Assembly (NCBI GenBank): GCA_016124195.1
Contig: WGOE01000005.1
Location: forward strand, 1-64,000
Reading direction: 5' to 3'
From: a bacterium
GTDB lineage: Bacteria > Pseudomonadota > Alphaproteobacteria > Rhodobacterales > Rhodobacteraceae
Length of the DNA stretch: 64,000 bases
Made by a program: the position numbers and the translations under genes. How positions within the stretch are numbered: the first letter of the stretch is position 1; every line of letters begins with the position of its first letter. Under the pieces are notes generated by a model. The model was not told where the DNA came from, ran no database searches, and saw only the letters and a program-made list of their open reading frames with translations. Positions 11,333 through 19,957 of this stretch are shown here, piece by piece.

Positions 11333-11557
11333 TCAGGCAGCCCTTTGTCCGGGCCGGTTGGCGAAGATCTTCTGCCAGCCCGCCACGACCTCTTCCTGCA
11401 GGTAGAGGAGCCCTGCCACATCCTCGACCGAAAGCCCTTCGGCCAGCAGAAGGATGGCATGCGCCATGCGCGCCTGCACAACCTCGGGCGACTTGGCTTG
11501 CAGCGCTTTCATCAGGGTGGTCTGGTCTTCGGAAGTAAGGATCATCTGGGTCATCAT
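11333..11557 (-). CDS. Small helix-turn-helix protein, function unknown
   Basis: This 74-aa protein has a segment ILLLAEGLSVEDVAGLLYL (about residues 35-53) that resembles the helix-turn-helix at the start of IS630-type transposases. It is far too short to be a transposase, and I see no further transposase domain downstream. Two ATGs (11557 and 11554) follow a weak GAGACGA ribosome site; the longer version is given. It lies 35 bp upstream of the MYG1-family gene on the same strand. It may be a stand-alone regulator or a domesticated fragment. Confidence 0.6.
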   Translation of the reverse strand: MMTQMILTSEDQTTLMKALQAKSPEVVQARMAHAILLLAEGLSVEDVAGLLYLQEEVVAGWQKIFANRPGQRAA

Positions 11558-11780
11558 TCGTCGTCTCTGCTCAGGCAAGCCGCGCCTTTGCCACAAAGCG
11601 CCCGCCACGGCAACGCCCGCCGGACACGCCACCCGATCTGAGCGTAATTTCGTTAAGACATGGTTTACGCAACGGCACAGCCCCGCCTCAACTTTGCGAG
11701 AGCGCCCGGCATGGCTTGACAGCACCGCCCCGACAGAGGACCACAGCGGCAGTTTCCCGTCGCAAGTCAGGGCCCGATCC

Positions 11781-12536
11781 GTGTCCGAACCCCGCAAAGC
11801 CCGCCGCAGCCTGCGCGCCAAGACCCAGGCGCTGGTCGGCCATCACCGGTCCGATTCCCGCGACCTTGCGCTGGCGACAGTTCTGGCCGCGATCGCCGGC
11901 GCCGCCAATGCCGGAGGCTTCTTCGCGCTTGGCAAATACACCTCGCACATGACGGGCTATATCTCGCAATTGGCCGACAACCTTGCGATCCTGAACCTGG
12001 CCCTTGCCGGGGTCAGCGCCCTGGCCATCGGCGCCTTCCTCAGCGGAGCCGCCTTCAGCACCGGCCTGATCAACTGGGCGCGGCTGGCCGACAACCGGCG
12101 CCAATATGCCCTGCCGCTGGCCCTGCAGGGCGCGTTCCTTCTGTGCTTTGCCTTTGGCGGCGTCTTCACCAGCGCGGCGGGGCGGCTTTTCTCGCTTTGC
12201 TGCCTGTGTTTCATCATGGGCATGCAGAATGCCACGATCACCAAGATTTCAGGCGCGCGCATCCGCACCACCCATGCCACCGGCATGGTGACCGACATCG
12301 GAATCGAGATCGGCCGCGCGCTCTTCGGCCGGCTTTACCCCGGTTCCGGCGTGGCGCCCAACCTGCCGAAGCTGCTCATACTGGTGCGCCTCGTCCTGTC
12401 CTTCCTGCTGGGAGGCGTGGTGGGCGCGGTGGGCTATGGCCATGTGGGCTTTTTCTTTTCGCTGCCGCTGGCGCTGGTTTTGCTGGGCATATCGCTGCCC
12501 ACGCTGCTGATGCGCCGCAGCGCCCAACCGACCTGA
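11781..12536 (+). CDS. YoaK/DUF1275-family membrane protein
   Basis: This is a membrane protein of about 251 aa with roughly six hydrophobic segments. The motif GGFFALGKYTSHMTGYISQLADN and later MGMQNATITKISG...HATGMVTDIG are characteristic of DUF1275, whose function is unknown. The start is uncertain: I use the GTG at 11781 because the sequence upstream in the same frame looks non-coding, but its ribosome site is weak and in-frame ATGs occur far upstream. It diverges from the small HTH gene and ends 7 bp before the convergent DoxX gene. Confidence 0.82.
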   Translation: MSEPRKARRSLRAKTQALVGHHRSDSRDLALATVLAAIAGAANAGGFFALGKYTSHMTGYISQLADNLAILNLALAGVSALAIGAFLSGAAFSTGLINWARLADNRRQYALPLALQGAFLLCFAFGGVFTSAAGRLFSLCCLCFIMGMQNATITKISGARIRTTHATGMVTDIGIEIGRALFGRLYPGSGVAPNLPKLLILVRLVLSFLLGGVVGAVGYGHVGFFFSLPLALVLLGISLPTLLMRRSAQPT

Positions 12537-12543
12537 AACCGGT

Positions 12544-12909
12544 TCAGCGGCGCCAGACCCAGCGCCCCGGGCCTTCCGCCGCCAGCACCAGCAAGCCGCC
12601 GGCGATCGACCAGTTCTTGACGACGATCGTGACCTGCCAGGGGTCGGCACGCAACTGCCAGTGGAAATAGCTGGTAAAGATGCAATAGCCCGCCATCACC
12701 AGGGCCCAACCCCGCACCCCCGGCCCGAAGATCAGCGCAAGCCCCGCGATCAGGTCAAAGACCGCCACCGGCCAGACCAGCCAGCCCGGCAGGCCGATCC
12801 CGGTGATCATCTGCACCACCGGCGCCGGATCGCCCAGCTTCTGCGCGGCGCCGCCCAGAAACAGCAGCGCAATAAGCACGCGCCCCGCCAAATTCAACAC
12901 ATCCTTCAT
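12544..12909 (-). CDS. DoxX-family membrane protein
   Basis: This 121-aa protein has four predicted membrane helices, beginning LNLAGRVLIALLFLGGAAQK, the usual DoxX signature start. Family members occur in oxidative-stress and thiosulfate-oxidation contexts, but a specific role cannot be read here. The ATG at 12909 gives the normal family length. It converges with the DUF1275 gene. Confidence 0.87.
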   Translation of the reverse strand: MKDVLNLAGRVLIALLFLGGAAQKLGDPAPVVQMITGIGLPGWLVWPVAVFDLIAGLALIFGPGVRGWALVMAGYCIFTSYFHWQLRADPWQVTIVVKNWSIAGGLLVLAAEGPGRWVWRR

Positions 12910-13066
12910 GGCCTCAGACTGGCAGAGCGCCGCCCCCCCGGCAAGCCGCCATCCCGGCCCCATCCTGAATTCCCCGTGATCCGCCGCGCACCGAATTCGA
13001 TCCGGCCGGCATTGACGCTGCAGCCTCATTCTGCGATGCGGCAGCCAGATGCACGCGGGGGGCGAC

Positions 13067-14023
13067 ATGGCGGAAAAACCACTCAATCGCGCAGAACAGG
13101 ACGTCCTCGCCGTGCTGTGCCAGCGCCACGCCCAGCAGGGCCCGGTGGACCGCGCCGCCCTCTCGGTCGAGGTGCGCGGCCGCGGGCTGGAGTTCGGTCG
13201 CGCGCTCGGCCGCCTGATCGCACTCGGCCTCGCCGAAGAGATCACCCGCAAGCCGTTTTTCCTCTTCCGGCTGTTCGGGGCGCGCGCGGTCGTCCTGTTG
13301 CGCCCCACCGCGGCGGGTCTGGCGCAGGGTCAGCCGCAGGCTGAACACGCCATCCCGCCCGAGGCGCCCACAGAAACGCCAGCCGAAAAGCCCGCAGAAA
13401 CACATGTCCAACCGCCAGCCGCAGCGGCCATGGATCAACCGGCCGCCGACCAAAATGCGGCGGTCGAGGCCGCCCCGGCCCAGCCCGCCAAAGCCAAGGC
13501 CAAACCCAAACCGCGCCCCAGGCCGATCACCGCCTTCACCGAGGATCTGGGCGGCGCGCCCCTGCCGCTGGCCGCCCCTGCCCTGCCCGCTTCGGTCGAC
13601 CCGGCCCTGCTGGCCGGCCTGCGCGAGACCCTGTCGGTCATGGGCCTCGACCTGACCCCGGCGGGCGAGGCGCTGGCCGCCAACCGCATCGCCAAAGGGG
13701 CCTCGGCGGCAGAGGCGCTGTCGCAGGTCGTCCTCTTTGCCTTCGGCCATGCCGTAAGCCAGGATCTGTACCGTGGCGGCCCGGTCGCCGATCTTGGCCT
13801 GCGCGATTATGCTGGCGAGGTCCTGCGCGAGGTGGCCAAGCTGCGCGACGCGGGCGAACTGCCCTCCGCCGCCTATGACCGTGACACCCAGCAGCTTTGG
13901 GCCCTGCTGAACGACAGCCCGGACCGCGCCGCCCAAGTGCGCGCCCTTCTGGCCGACCCGGTCGGCGGGGCAGCCCCCCCGGCGGTTCTGCCCGAAGAGC
14001 TGCGCCGCTCGGACGAGGACTGA
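13067..14023 (+). CDS. Conserved protein of unknown function with Ala/Pro/Lys-rich linker
   Basis: I do not recognise this 318-aa protein. The first ~85 residues (MAEKPLNRAEQDVLAVLCQR onward) look like a compact helical, possibly winged-helix, domain. Residues ~95-165 are a low-complexity Pro/Ala/Lys/Glu linker, and the remainder is a helical domain ending in acidic SDED. It has no signal peptide or membrane segment. The ATG at 13067 follows a G-rich ribosome site; an in-frame ATG 18 nt upstream is possible. A four-copy 12-bp tandem repeat starts at its stop codon. Confidence 0.6.
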   Translation: MAEKPLNRAEQDVLAVLCQRHAQQGPVDRAALSVEVRGRGLEFGRALGRLIALGLAEEITRKPFFLFRLFGARAVVLLRPTAAGLAQGQPQAEHAIPPEAPTETPAEKPAETHVQPPAAAAMDQPAADQNAAVEAAPAQPAKAKAKPKPRPRPITAFTEDLGGAPLPLAAPALPASVDPALLAGLRETLSVMGLDLTPAGEALAANRIAKGASAAEALSQVVLFAFGHAVSQDLYRGGPVADLGLRDYAGEVLREVAKLRDAGELPSAAYDRDTQQLWALLNDSPDRAAQVRALLADPVGGAAPPAVLPEELRRSDED

Positions 14024-14067
14024 CCCAAGGGCTGAACCCAAGGCTGACCCAAGGTCTGAACCGAGGT
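14020..14067. repeat. Tandem repeat, four 12-bp units
   Basis: The units are CTGACCCAAGGG, CTGAACCCAAGG, CTGACCCAAGGT and CTGAACCGAGGT, placed head to tail from 14020 to 14067, with a decayed fifth unit after them. The first unit contains the stop codon of the upstream gene, and each unit repeats a TGA in the same frame. It lies between convergent genes. Confidence 0.85.
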
Positions 14068-14117
14068 TTGGCCCGACCGCCGGGCCAACCACTCGCCCCG
14101 CATCCGACCGGCGCCCG

Positions 14118-16133
14118 TCAGACCTCTTCCAGCAGGCCGCGCCCCTTCAGCAAGGGCTCGACCCCCGGCATCTTGCCGCGGAACCGGGTGTAAAGCACCT
14201 CGGGCTCTTCAGATCCGCCGGCCGAAAGGATGAAGCTTTCCAGCCGCCCCGCCGTGGCCGGATCGAAAGGATCGCCCGCCTCTTCAAAGGCCGCAAAGGC
14301 ATCGGCATCCATCACTTCGGACCACATGTAGCTGTAATAGCCCGAGCTATAGCCGTCGCCGCTGAAGACATGGGCGAAATGCGGCGTTGCGTGCCGCATC
14401 CTTATGGCGCGCGGCATGCCCAAAGCCTCCAGCACCTCGGCCTGCTTCTGCATTGGATCGGCCGGCGCCGCACCCTCGTGGAAAGCCAGATCGACCATGG
14501 CGGACGAAATGAACTCCACCGTGGCAAAGCCCTGGTCATAGGTCCCCGCCGCCAGAAGCCGCTTGAGCATGTCGGCCGGCATCGGCTCTCCGTTCTGATA
14601 ATGCCGCGCATGCTTTTCCAGAACCTCCGGCACTTCCATCCAGTGTTCGTAAAGCTGGCTCGGCAGTTCGACGAAATCGCGCGCCACATTGGTGCCCGAG
14701 ATGAAGCCATAGGTCACATTCGACAGCATCTGATGCAGCGCATGGCCGAATTCATGAAACAGGGTGCGCGCATCGTCATAGGATAGAAGGCAGGGATCGC
14801 CCTTGGCGAAGTTGCAGACATTCACCACGATGGGGCGCTGCTCGCCACCCAGCTTGCGCTGGCCGCGGATGTCCGAACACCAGGCGCCCGACCGTTTCGA
14901 GCCGCGCGCAAAGTAATCGCCGATGAAGACGGCAATGTGCTCGCCCCTGCGGCTGACCTCCCAGGCGCGGCAATCGGGATGGTACAGCGGGACGTCGAGC
15001 GGCCTGAACTCCAGCCCGAACAGGCGGGTGGCGCAGTCGAACATCGCGCCCAGCATCGCCTCAAGGCTCAGATAAGGCTTGAGGATCGCCTCATCCAGAT
15101 CATGCTCGGCCTTGCGGCGCTTTTCCGAATAATAGCGCCAGTCCCAGGCCTCCAGGGGCCCGGCGATGCCATCGGCATGCAGCATCGCCTCCAGCACAAG
15201 GGCATCGGCCTCGACCTTGCGCTTGGCGGGCGCCCAGACCCGCATCAGCAGATCGCGGACCCGCGCCGGGGTCTTGGCCATCTCGGGCTCCAGCTTGTAG
15301 GCGGCAAAACTGTCATAGCCCAAGAGCTTCGCCCGCTCTTCGCGCAGCTTCAGCGTCTCGGCCGCGATGGCCCGGTTGTCGGTCGCGCCACCATTCGCGC
15401 CACGCAGGCCCCAGGCCTCATAGGCCTTGCGGCGCAGATCGCGCCGCGACGAGAATTGCAGGAAGGGCACGATGATCGACCGGCTGAGGGTGACAACCGG
15501 CCCGCCCGCGCCCTTTTCCGCCCCGGCCGCCCGCGCGGCGTCGATCACGAATTCGGGCAGGCCCGCCAGATCGTCCTCGCCCAGCGCCATGAACCAGTCG
15601 CGCTCGTCGGCCAGCACGTTCTGGCTGAACCGGGTGCCCAGCACGGCCAGACGCGATTTGACCTCGGTCAGGCGCGCCGCCGCCGCACCCTCCAGCTGCG
15701 CGCCAGAGCGGACGAACATGCGCCGATACAAGTCCAGCACGCGGCCCTGCTCGGGGCCAAGGCCAAGGGTCGCACGCGCCTGCCACAAAGCCTCGATCCG
15801 GTCGAACAGGGCGCGGTTGTTGGTCACCTCAGAGGCGAAGGCGCTCAGCTTCGGCGCCATCTCGCTTTGCAGGGCCTCGCGCGCCGGGGTGCTGTCGGCG
15901 CCGACGAGGTTGTAAAACACGCCGCAGACCCGGCTCAACGCCTCTTCCGACATCTCCAGCGCCTCGATCACATTGGCAAAGGTGGGCGCGGCGGGCTCGG
16001 CCGCAATCGCCGCCACCCGCGCCCGGGCCTCGACCAGGGCCGCCTCGAAGGCCGGCGCGAAATCCGCATCCCGGATCTCGCCGAAGGGCGGCAAGCCAAA
16101 AGGTCCGGTCCACTCGGTCAACACAGCATTCAT
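14118..16133 (-). CDS. M3-family metallopeptidase (oligopeptidase A / peptidyl-dipeptidase Dcp)
   Basis: This 671-aa zinc peptidase of family M3A has the active-site motif LFHEFGHALH with His460, Glu461 and His464, and a third ligand at about Glu489 in RDFVELPSQ. The family degrades short peptides; length and motif context fit Dcp or OpdA, and I cannot separate the two by eye. No signal peptide is evident, so it is cytosolic. I start at the ATG at 16133 (MNAVLTEWTGPFGLPPF), preceded by AAAGG; eight more in-frame codons exist upstream. A long perfect inverted repeat lies just upstream. Confidence 0.92.
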   Translation of the reverse strand: MNAVLTEWTGPFGLPPFGEIRDADFAPAFEAALVEARARVAAIAAEPAAPTFANVIEALEMSEEALSRVCGVFYNLVGADSTPAREALQSEMAPKLSAFASEVTNNRALFDRIEALWQARATLGLGPEQGRVLDLYRRMFVRSGAQLEGAAAARLTEVKSRLAVLGTRFSQNVLADERDWFMALGEDDLAGLPEFVIDAARAAGAEKGAGGPVVTLSRSIIVPFLQFSSRRDLRRKAYEAWGLRGANGGATDNRAIAAETLKLREERAKLLGYDSFAAYKLEPEMAKTPARVRDLLMRVWAPAKRKVEADALVLEAMLHADGIAGPLEAWDWRYYSEKRRKAEHDLDEAILKPYLSLEAMLGAMFDCATRLFGLEFRPLDVPLYHPDCRAWEVSRRGEHIAVFIGDYFARGSKRSGAWCSDIRGQRKLGGEQRPIVVNVCNFAKGDPCLLSYDDARTLFHEFGHALHQMLSNVTYGFISGTNVARDFVELPSQLYEHWMEVPEVLEKHARHYQNGEPMPADMLKRLLAAGTYDQGFATVEFISSAMVDLAFHEGAAPADPMQKQAEVLEALGMPRAIRMRHATPHFAHVFSGDGYSSGYYSYMWSEVMDADAFAAFEEAGDPFDPATAGRLESFILSAGGSEEPEVLYTRFRGKMPGVEPLLKGRGLLEEV

Positions 16134-16167
16134 TCTGCAGCCTTTCACATTCACCAAAATGTTGTCC

Positions 16168-16223
16168 GGGGGAGTCGGGGTATCCCCCGACCTACGTAAG
16201 TCGGGGGATACCCCGACTCCCCC
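16168..16223. repeat. Perfect 24-bp inverted repeat, nested dyads
   Basis: A 24-nt arm at 16168-16191 is exactly complementary to 16200-16223, with an 8-nt loop that itself contains TACGTA. Each arm also holds its own smaller dyad (GTCGGGG-TATC-CCCCGAC). The right arm abuts the stop codon of the ABC permease gene, so the element may terminate or stabilise that transcript; there is no T-run directly after it. Its symmetry and base composition suggest a REP-like intergenic element. Confidence 0.85.
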
Positions 16224-17011
16224 TATTTCTCTTTCAGCCTCAGCCGCCGCTCCAGCCGCCGCAGGCCGATGCTCAGCCCGATCGTCATCACAAGGTAAAG
16301 CAGCGCCACCATGTTGTAGGTCTCGAAATAGCGGAAATTGCCCGCCGCCATCACCTTGCCCAGCTGGGTGATATCCGCCACGCCGAGGATCGAGACGAGC
16401 GAGCTGTCCTTCACCATCGCCACGAAATCATTGCCCAAGGGCGGCAGGATCATCCGGAAGGCCTGCGGAAAGACGATGTGGCGGAACCGCTGCCAGCCCG
16501 ACAGGCCAAGGCTCATCGCCGCCTCGATCTGCCCCTTGTCCACCGCCTGCAACCCGGCGCGGAAGATCTCGGCCAGAAAGGCCGAATAGGCCAGCGTCAG
16601 CGCCATCACCGCCCGCGCGATCAGGGGAAAGTCGCGCGAACTGACCGGGGCCGCCCCCATCCGGCTGCCGAACCAGTTCCACGCCCAGACCAGCGCCGGC
16701 GCCAGCACGAAGGCCACATAAAGCAAGAGGACCATGATCGGCACGCCGCGGATCACCTCGATCCAGAGCCGCGCCGCCTGACGCAGCAGGCGAAACCGGC
16801 TCATCCCCGCGAGTGCCAACCCCAGGCCCAGCGCGCAGGCCATGCCATAGGCGATCAGCGTCACCGCCACGGTGATCTCGATCCCCGCGACCAGGCTGCG
16901 CATCACCTGCGAATAGATCTCCGACGCCCAGACCTGATAGAACAGCACAAGGCCGGTGACCCCAAGGATCACCAGCCACCAGGGAAACTCCTCGCCTTCC
17001 CGTGCCGTCAA
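16223..17011 (-). CDS. Polar amino-acid ABC transporter permease
   Basis: This 262-aa inner-membrane permease belongs to the HisM/GlnP group. It contains the inner-membrane-transport signature near residues 160-180 (AFLAEIFRAGLQAVDKGQ, then EAAMSLGLSGWQ), which docks the ATPase. The start codon appears to be TTG at 17011, directly after the binding-protein stop codon, with an in-frame stop just upstream; translation is probably coupled. The matching ATPase gene is absent from this cluster. Confidence 0.9.
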   Translation of the reverse strand: MTAREGEEFPWWLVILGVTGLVLFYQVWASEIYSQVMRSLVAGIEITVAVTLIAYGMACALGLGLALAGMSRFRLLRQAARLWIEVIRGVPIMVLLLYVAFVLAPALVWAWNWFGSRMGAAPVSSRDFPLIARAVMALTLAYSAFLAEIFRAGLQAVDKGQIEAAMSLGLSGWQRFRHIVFPQAFRMILPPLGNDFVAMVKDSSLVSILGVADITQLGKVMAAGNFRYFETYNMVALLYLVMTIGLSIGLRRLERRLRLKEK

Positions 17012-17012
17012 C

Positions 17013-17798
17013 TCAGTTCATCTTGTAGTCGAGGAACCACTTCTTGTTCAGCGCATCCAGCGTGCCATCCGCCTTGAGGCTGGCAATCGCCGCATTGATC
17101 GGCGCCTCGAAGGCCGAACCCTTGGGGAAGATGAAGCCGAAGTCTTCCGACCCCAAAGGCGCGCCCACCAGTTTCAGCTTGCCGGCCGAGGCCGCGACAT
17201 AGCCCTCTCCGGCGGTCTTGTCGGTCAGCACGGTATCGACATCGCCGGCCTTCAAGGCCTCGACACTGGCGCCGAAGGTTTCGAAAAGCTTGATGCGCGG
17301 GTTGGATTCGTTGCCGTCCAGCACGTCATAAACGGCCGTGTAGAAGGGCGTGGTGCCGGCCTGCGCGCCGATCAGCAGCTTGTCATTGGCGCCAAAGCTT
17401 TTCGCATCGGTAAACCGGCTTTCATCCCCGCGCACCATCATGACGCTTTCCGACCGCATGTAGGGGTCCGAGAAATCGACCTTGGCCTTCCTCTCATCCG
17501 TGATCGTGATGCCGGTCATGCCCATGTCGAACTGACCTTCCGACACGGCCGGGATCATTGCATCCCACGAGATATTGGCGTATTTCACCTTCATGTTCAG
17601 CCGCTTGGCCATTTCGGCCACCATGTCGTATTCCCAGCCGATCGCCTTGCCGTCCTTGTCGATGAACTGCAGCGGCGGATAGGCGTTTTCCGTCACGATG
17701 GTGATTTCCTTGCCCTTGAGGTCGGGCAGCCCGTCGGCCAGCGCCGCAGTGCCAAAGGCGGCAAGGGCCAGACCGGCCAGCATCGAAGCAAACTTCAT
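17013..17798 (-). CDS. Amino-acid ABC transporter substrate-binding protein (family 3)
   Basis: This 261-aa periplasmic binding protein has a signal peptide ([20 protein letters not shown], cleaved near residue 21). The SBP_bac_3 fold follows, with the motif [13 protein letters not shown] and the Arg/Asp-containing [13 protein letters not shown] that contacts amino-acid substrates. GGGAG precedes the ATG. It is followed by the permease at 1 nt spacing. The exact amino acid cannot be deduced. Confidence 0.92.
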   Translation of the reverse strand: MKFASMLAGLALAAFGTAALADGLPDLKGKEITIVTENAYPPLQFIDKDGKAIGWEYDMVAEMAKRLNMKVKYANISWDAMIPAVSEGQFDMGMTGITITDERKAKVDFSDPYMRSESVMMVRGDESRFTDAKSFGANDKLLIGAQAGTTPFYTAVYDVLDGNESNPRIKLFETFGASVEALKAGDVDTVLTDKTAGEGYVAASAGKLKLVGAPLGSEDFGFIFPKGSAFEAPINAAIASLKADGTLDALNKKWFLDYKMN

Positions 17799-17956
17799 CC
17801 TGTGAACTCCCTGTCACGAAGCGATGCCGGACTATCCCGCCAGATGCCGGCGGGGGCAAGCCCTCTGCATCGCCGCACATCCGGCGCGCGCGGCGGCGGC
17901 TTGAGTCGAATCCCCTCCGGTCCCATCTTGACGGGGTCACCAGCAGGAGAACCGTG

Positions 17957-18751
17957 ATGGCCCGTCTTCCCACCTATTTCATCTCGCATGGCGGCGGGCC
18001 CTGGCCCTGGATCCCGAACATGCGCCAGTCTCTGCATTCGCTGGAGGTTTCGCTGGCCCATATGCCGCAGGAGTACGGCGAGACGCCCAAGGCCATCTGC
18101 ATGGTCTCGGGCCATTGGGAGGCGGACAGCTTTGCCGTGATGACCTCGCCCGCGCCGGGCATGGTCTATGATTACGGTGGATTTCCGCCCGAAACCTACA
18201 AGATCGTCTACCCCGCCCCCGGCGCGCCCGAGATCGCCCTGCGCACCGCCGATCTGATCCGGGCGGCGGGCTTGCCGGTCAGCCTGGATGCCAAGCGCGG
18301 CTTTGACCACGGCACCTTTGCGCCGGCTTATGTGATGTATCCCAAGGCCGATGTGCCGATCTATCAGGTGTCCCTGCAGCACGGCTATGATCCGGCGGCG
18401 CACTTTGCGTTGGGCCGCGCGCTGGCCCCCCTGCGGGACGAGGGCGTGCTGATCGTGGGATCGGGCCTGTCCTATCACAACCTGCGCCTCTTTGGGCCAG
18501 GCGCCAAGGTGCCTTCCGCCGCCTTCGACGCCTGGCTGGCCGAGACGATGGCCAGGACCGGCAAGGCGCGGACCGAGGCGCTGCTGAACTGGGAAGAGGC
18601 ACCCTATGCCCGGGTCTGCCACGCGCAGGAAGATCACCTGGTGCCGCTGTTCGCGGCGCTTGGCGCAGCCGAGGACGAGGCGGCGACCATGGTCTATCAC
18701 GACGCCAATGTGTTCGGCGGCGTGACGGCCTCAAGCTACCGGATCGGGTGA
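17957..18751 (+). CDS. Class III extradiol dioxygenase family protein (YgiD/4,5-DOPA dioxygenase-like)
   Basis: This 264-aa protein resembles LigB-type extradiol dioxygenases such as E. coli YgiD. Conserved metal-ligand regions are YFISHGGGPWPW near the N-terminus, MVSGHWEAD, and RGFDHGTFAP followed by IVGSGLSYHN. These enzymes open catechol rings using Fe(II) or Zn(II)-bound active sites. A GGAGA ribosome site supports ATG at 17957; a GTG lies one codon upstream. It diverges from the amino-acid transporter genes. Confidence 0.9.
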   Translation: MARLPTYFISHGGGPWPWIPNMRQSLHSLEVSLAHMPQEYGETPKAICMVSGHWEADSFAVMTSPAPGMVYDYGGFPPETYKIVYPAPGAPEIALRTADLIRAAGLPVSLDAKRGFDHGTFAPAYVMYPKADVPIYQVSLQHGYDPAAHFALGRALAPLRDEGVLIVGSGLSYHNLRLFGPGAKVPSAAFDAWLAETMARTGKARTEALLNWEEAPYARVCHAQEDHLVPLFAALGAAEDEAATMVYHDANVFGGVTASSYRIG

Positions 18752-18753
18752 CA

Positions 18754-18772
18754 GATGGGCCAATGGCCCATC
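18754..18772. terminator. Hairpin after the dioxygenase gene
   Basis: GATGGGCC-AAT-GGCCCATC is a perfect 8-bp stem with a 3-nt loop, starting 2 nt after the dioxygenase stop. There is no T-run. I have the impression that similar GATGGGCC dyads recur in Rhodobacteraceae intergenic DNA, so it may be a repeat element acting as a terminator. Confidence 0.55.
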
Positions 18773-18910
18773 CTACCCCTGTCCAGCCGATTCGCCACTC
18801 ATGGTTAACGCTTTGCGACCCTGCCGTGCGTGGAGACGAAAGGAAGACGGAAGGAAGACGCGATGAAGACCCGCCGGAAGCCCGTGTTCGGCGGGATTAA
18901 TGCGGCGTTC

Positions 18911-19957
18911 TCAATGCTTTGCGCCGCAGACCGGACAATCCTCGCGCCGGGTGATTTCAAAGACCCGCGTCTCGGCATAAAGCGCGTCATGGATCATCAG
19001 GCGACCGCGCAGCGTCTGGCCGGCGCCGGTGACATGCTTGACCGCCTCCATCGCCATCATGGCGCCGATGATGCCCGGCAAGGGGGCGGCCACCCCCGCC
19101 TCGGCGCAGGTCGGCACCATGCCGGGCGCGGGCCGGTCGGGAAAGACGCATTCATAGCAGGGCGTGCCCCGGGCGGGATCATAGAGTGAGATCTGCCCCT
19201 CCCACTGGGTAATCGCCGCGGAAATCAAGGGCTTGCGCGCGCGCGCGGCCTCACGGTTGACCAGGTAGCGCGTGTCGAAATTGTCTGAACCGTCCAGGAT
19301 CAGGTCATAATCCTCCAGCACGGCGGCAGAGGCTTCATCGAGCCTGCGTTGATAGGGGCGCACCTCGACAAAGGGGTTCAGCGCCTTGACTGCCAGCATC
19401 GCCGACTGCACCTTCGGCATGCCAATATCCTGATCCTTATGGATAATCTGGCGCTGCAGGTTGCTCGCATCCACCACGTCGTCATCAATGACGCCAATGG
19501 TTCCCACCCCGGCCGCCGCCAGATACAGCAGCGCCGGAGAGCCAAGCCCCCCCGCCCCGATCACAAGGACCTTGGCCGCCTTCAGCGCCTTTTGCCCCGG
19601 CCCGCCGATTTCGCGCAGCAGGATGTGACGGGCGTAGCGGTCCAGCTCGGCCGAGCTGAATTTTCCTGCCGGAACAGGGCTTTGCACCTGTTTCGCGGGT
19701 TTGGCGGGCGCCCGCGATTTCAGCCGCGTCAAAAGCCAGGCGTAGCCCAGAGCCAGCCCACCCAGCACACTGAAGGCGCCCCAGACCCGGATATCGTCAA
19801 TCAGCGGCGGCTGCCCGCGCAGCGCCTGCACGCCCACAAGCACCACGCCATAGGTCAGCCAGACCGCCCCCAGCGCCAGACCGCGCTTGAAGGGGCGAAT
19901 GTCGATGACCCAGCCGGCAACCCATAGGACCGCCATCACGCCCAGAACGCGGATCAT
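18911..19957 (-). CDS. MoeB/ThiF/HesA-family adenylyltransferase with N-terminal membrane anchor
   Basis: This 348-aa protein joins two to three hydrophobic helices (about residues 1-78) to an E1-like adenylyltransferase domain (about 100-348). The nucleotide motif [18 protein letters not shown] is at 130-148, Arg/Asn-containing DASNLQRQ at 163-170, the Zn ligands are Cys267/Cys270 and Cys341/Cys344, and the conserved Cys284 lies in MVPTCAEAG. Such enzymes adenylate the C-terminal Gly-Gly of a ubiquitin-like sulfur carrier (MoaD or ThiS); no carrier is encoded nearby. The membrane part is unusual for MoeB. The start overlaps dut by 4 nt, showing translational coupling. Confidence 0.88.
   Translation of the reverse strand: MIRVLGVMAVLWVAGWVIDIRPFKRGLALGAVWLTYGVVLVGVQALRGQPPLIDDIRVWGAFSVLGGLALGYAWLLTRLKSRAPAKPAKQVQSPVPAGKFSSAELDRYARHILLREIGGPGQKALKAAKVLVIGAGGLGSPALLYLAAAGVGTIGVIDDDVVDASNLQRQIIHKDQDIGMPKVQSAMLAVKALNPFVEVRPYQRRLDEASAAVLEDYDLILDGSDNFDTRYLVNREAARARKPLISAAITQWEGQISLYDPARGTPCYECVFPDRPAPGMVPTCAEAGVAAPLPGIIGAMMAMEAVKHVTGAGQTLRGRLMIHDALYAETRVFEITRREDCPVCGAKH

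Noticed and set aside
11333-11557. Functional IS630-family insertion sequence
   Set aside because: Only the HTH-like segment is present; there is no DDE domain, terminal inverted repeat or target duplication.
18830-19189. 119-codon plus-strand frame after the dioxygenase gene
   Set aside because: Most of it lies antisense to the C-terminus of the MoeB-like gene, and its translation shows no domain. The GAAGGAAGACG-type direct repeat before its ATG is not a good ribosome site.
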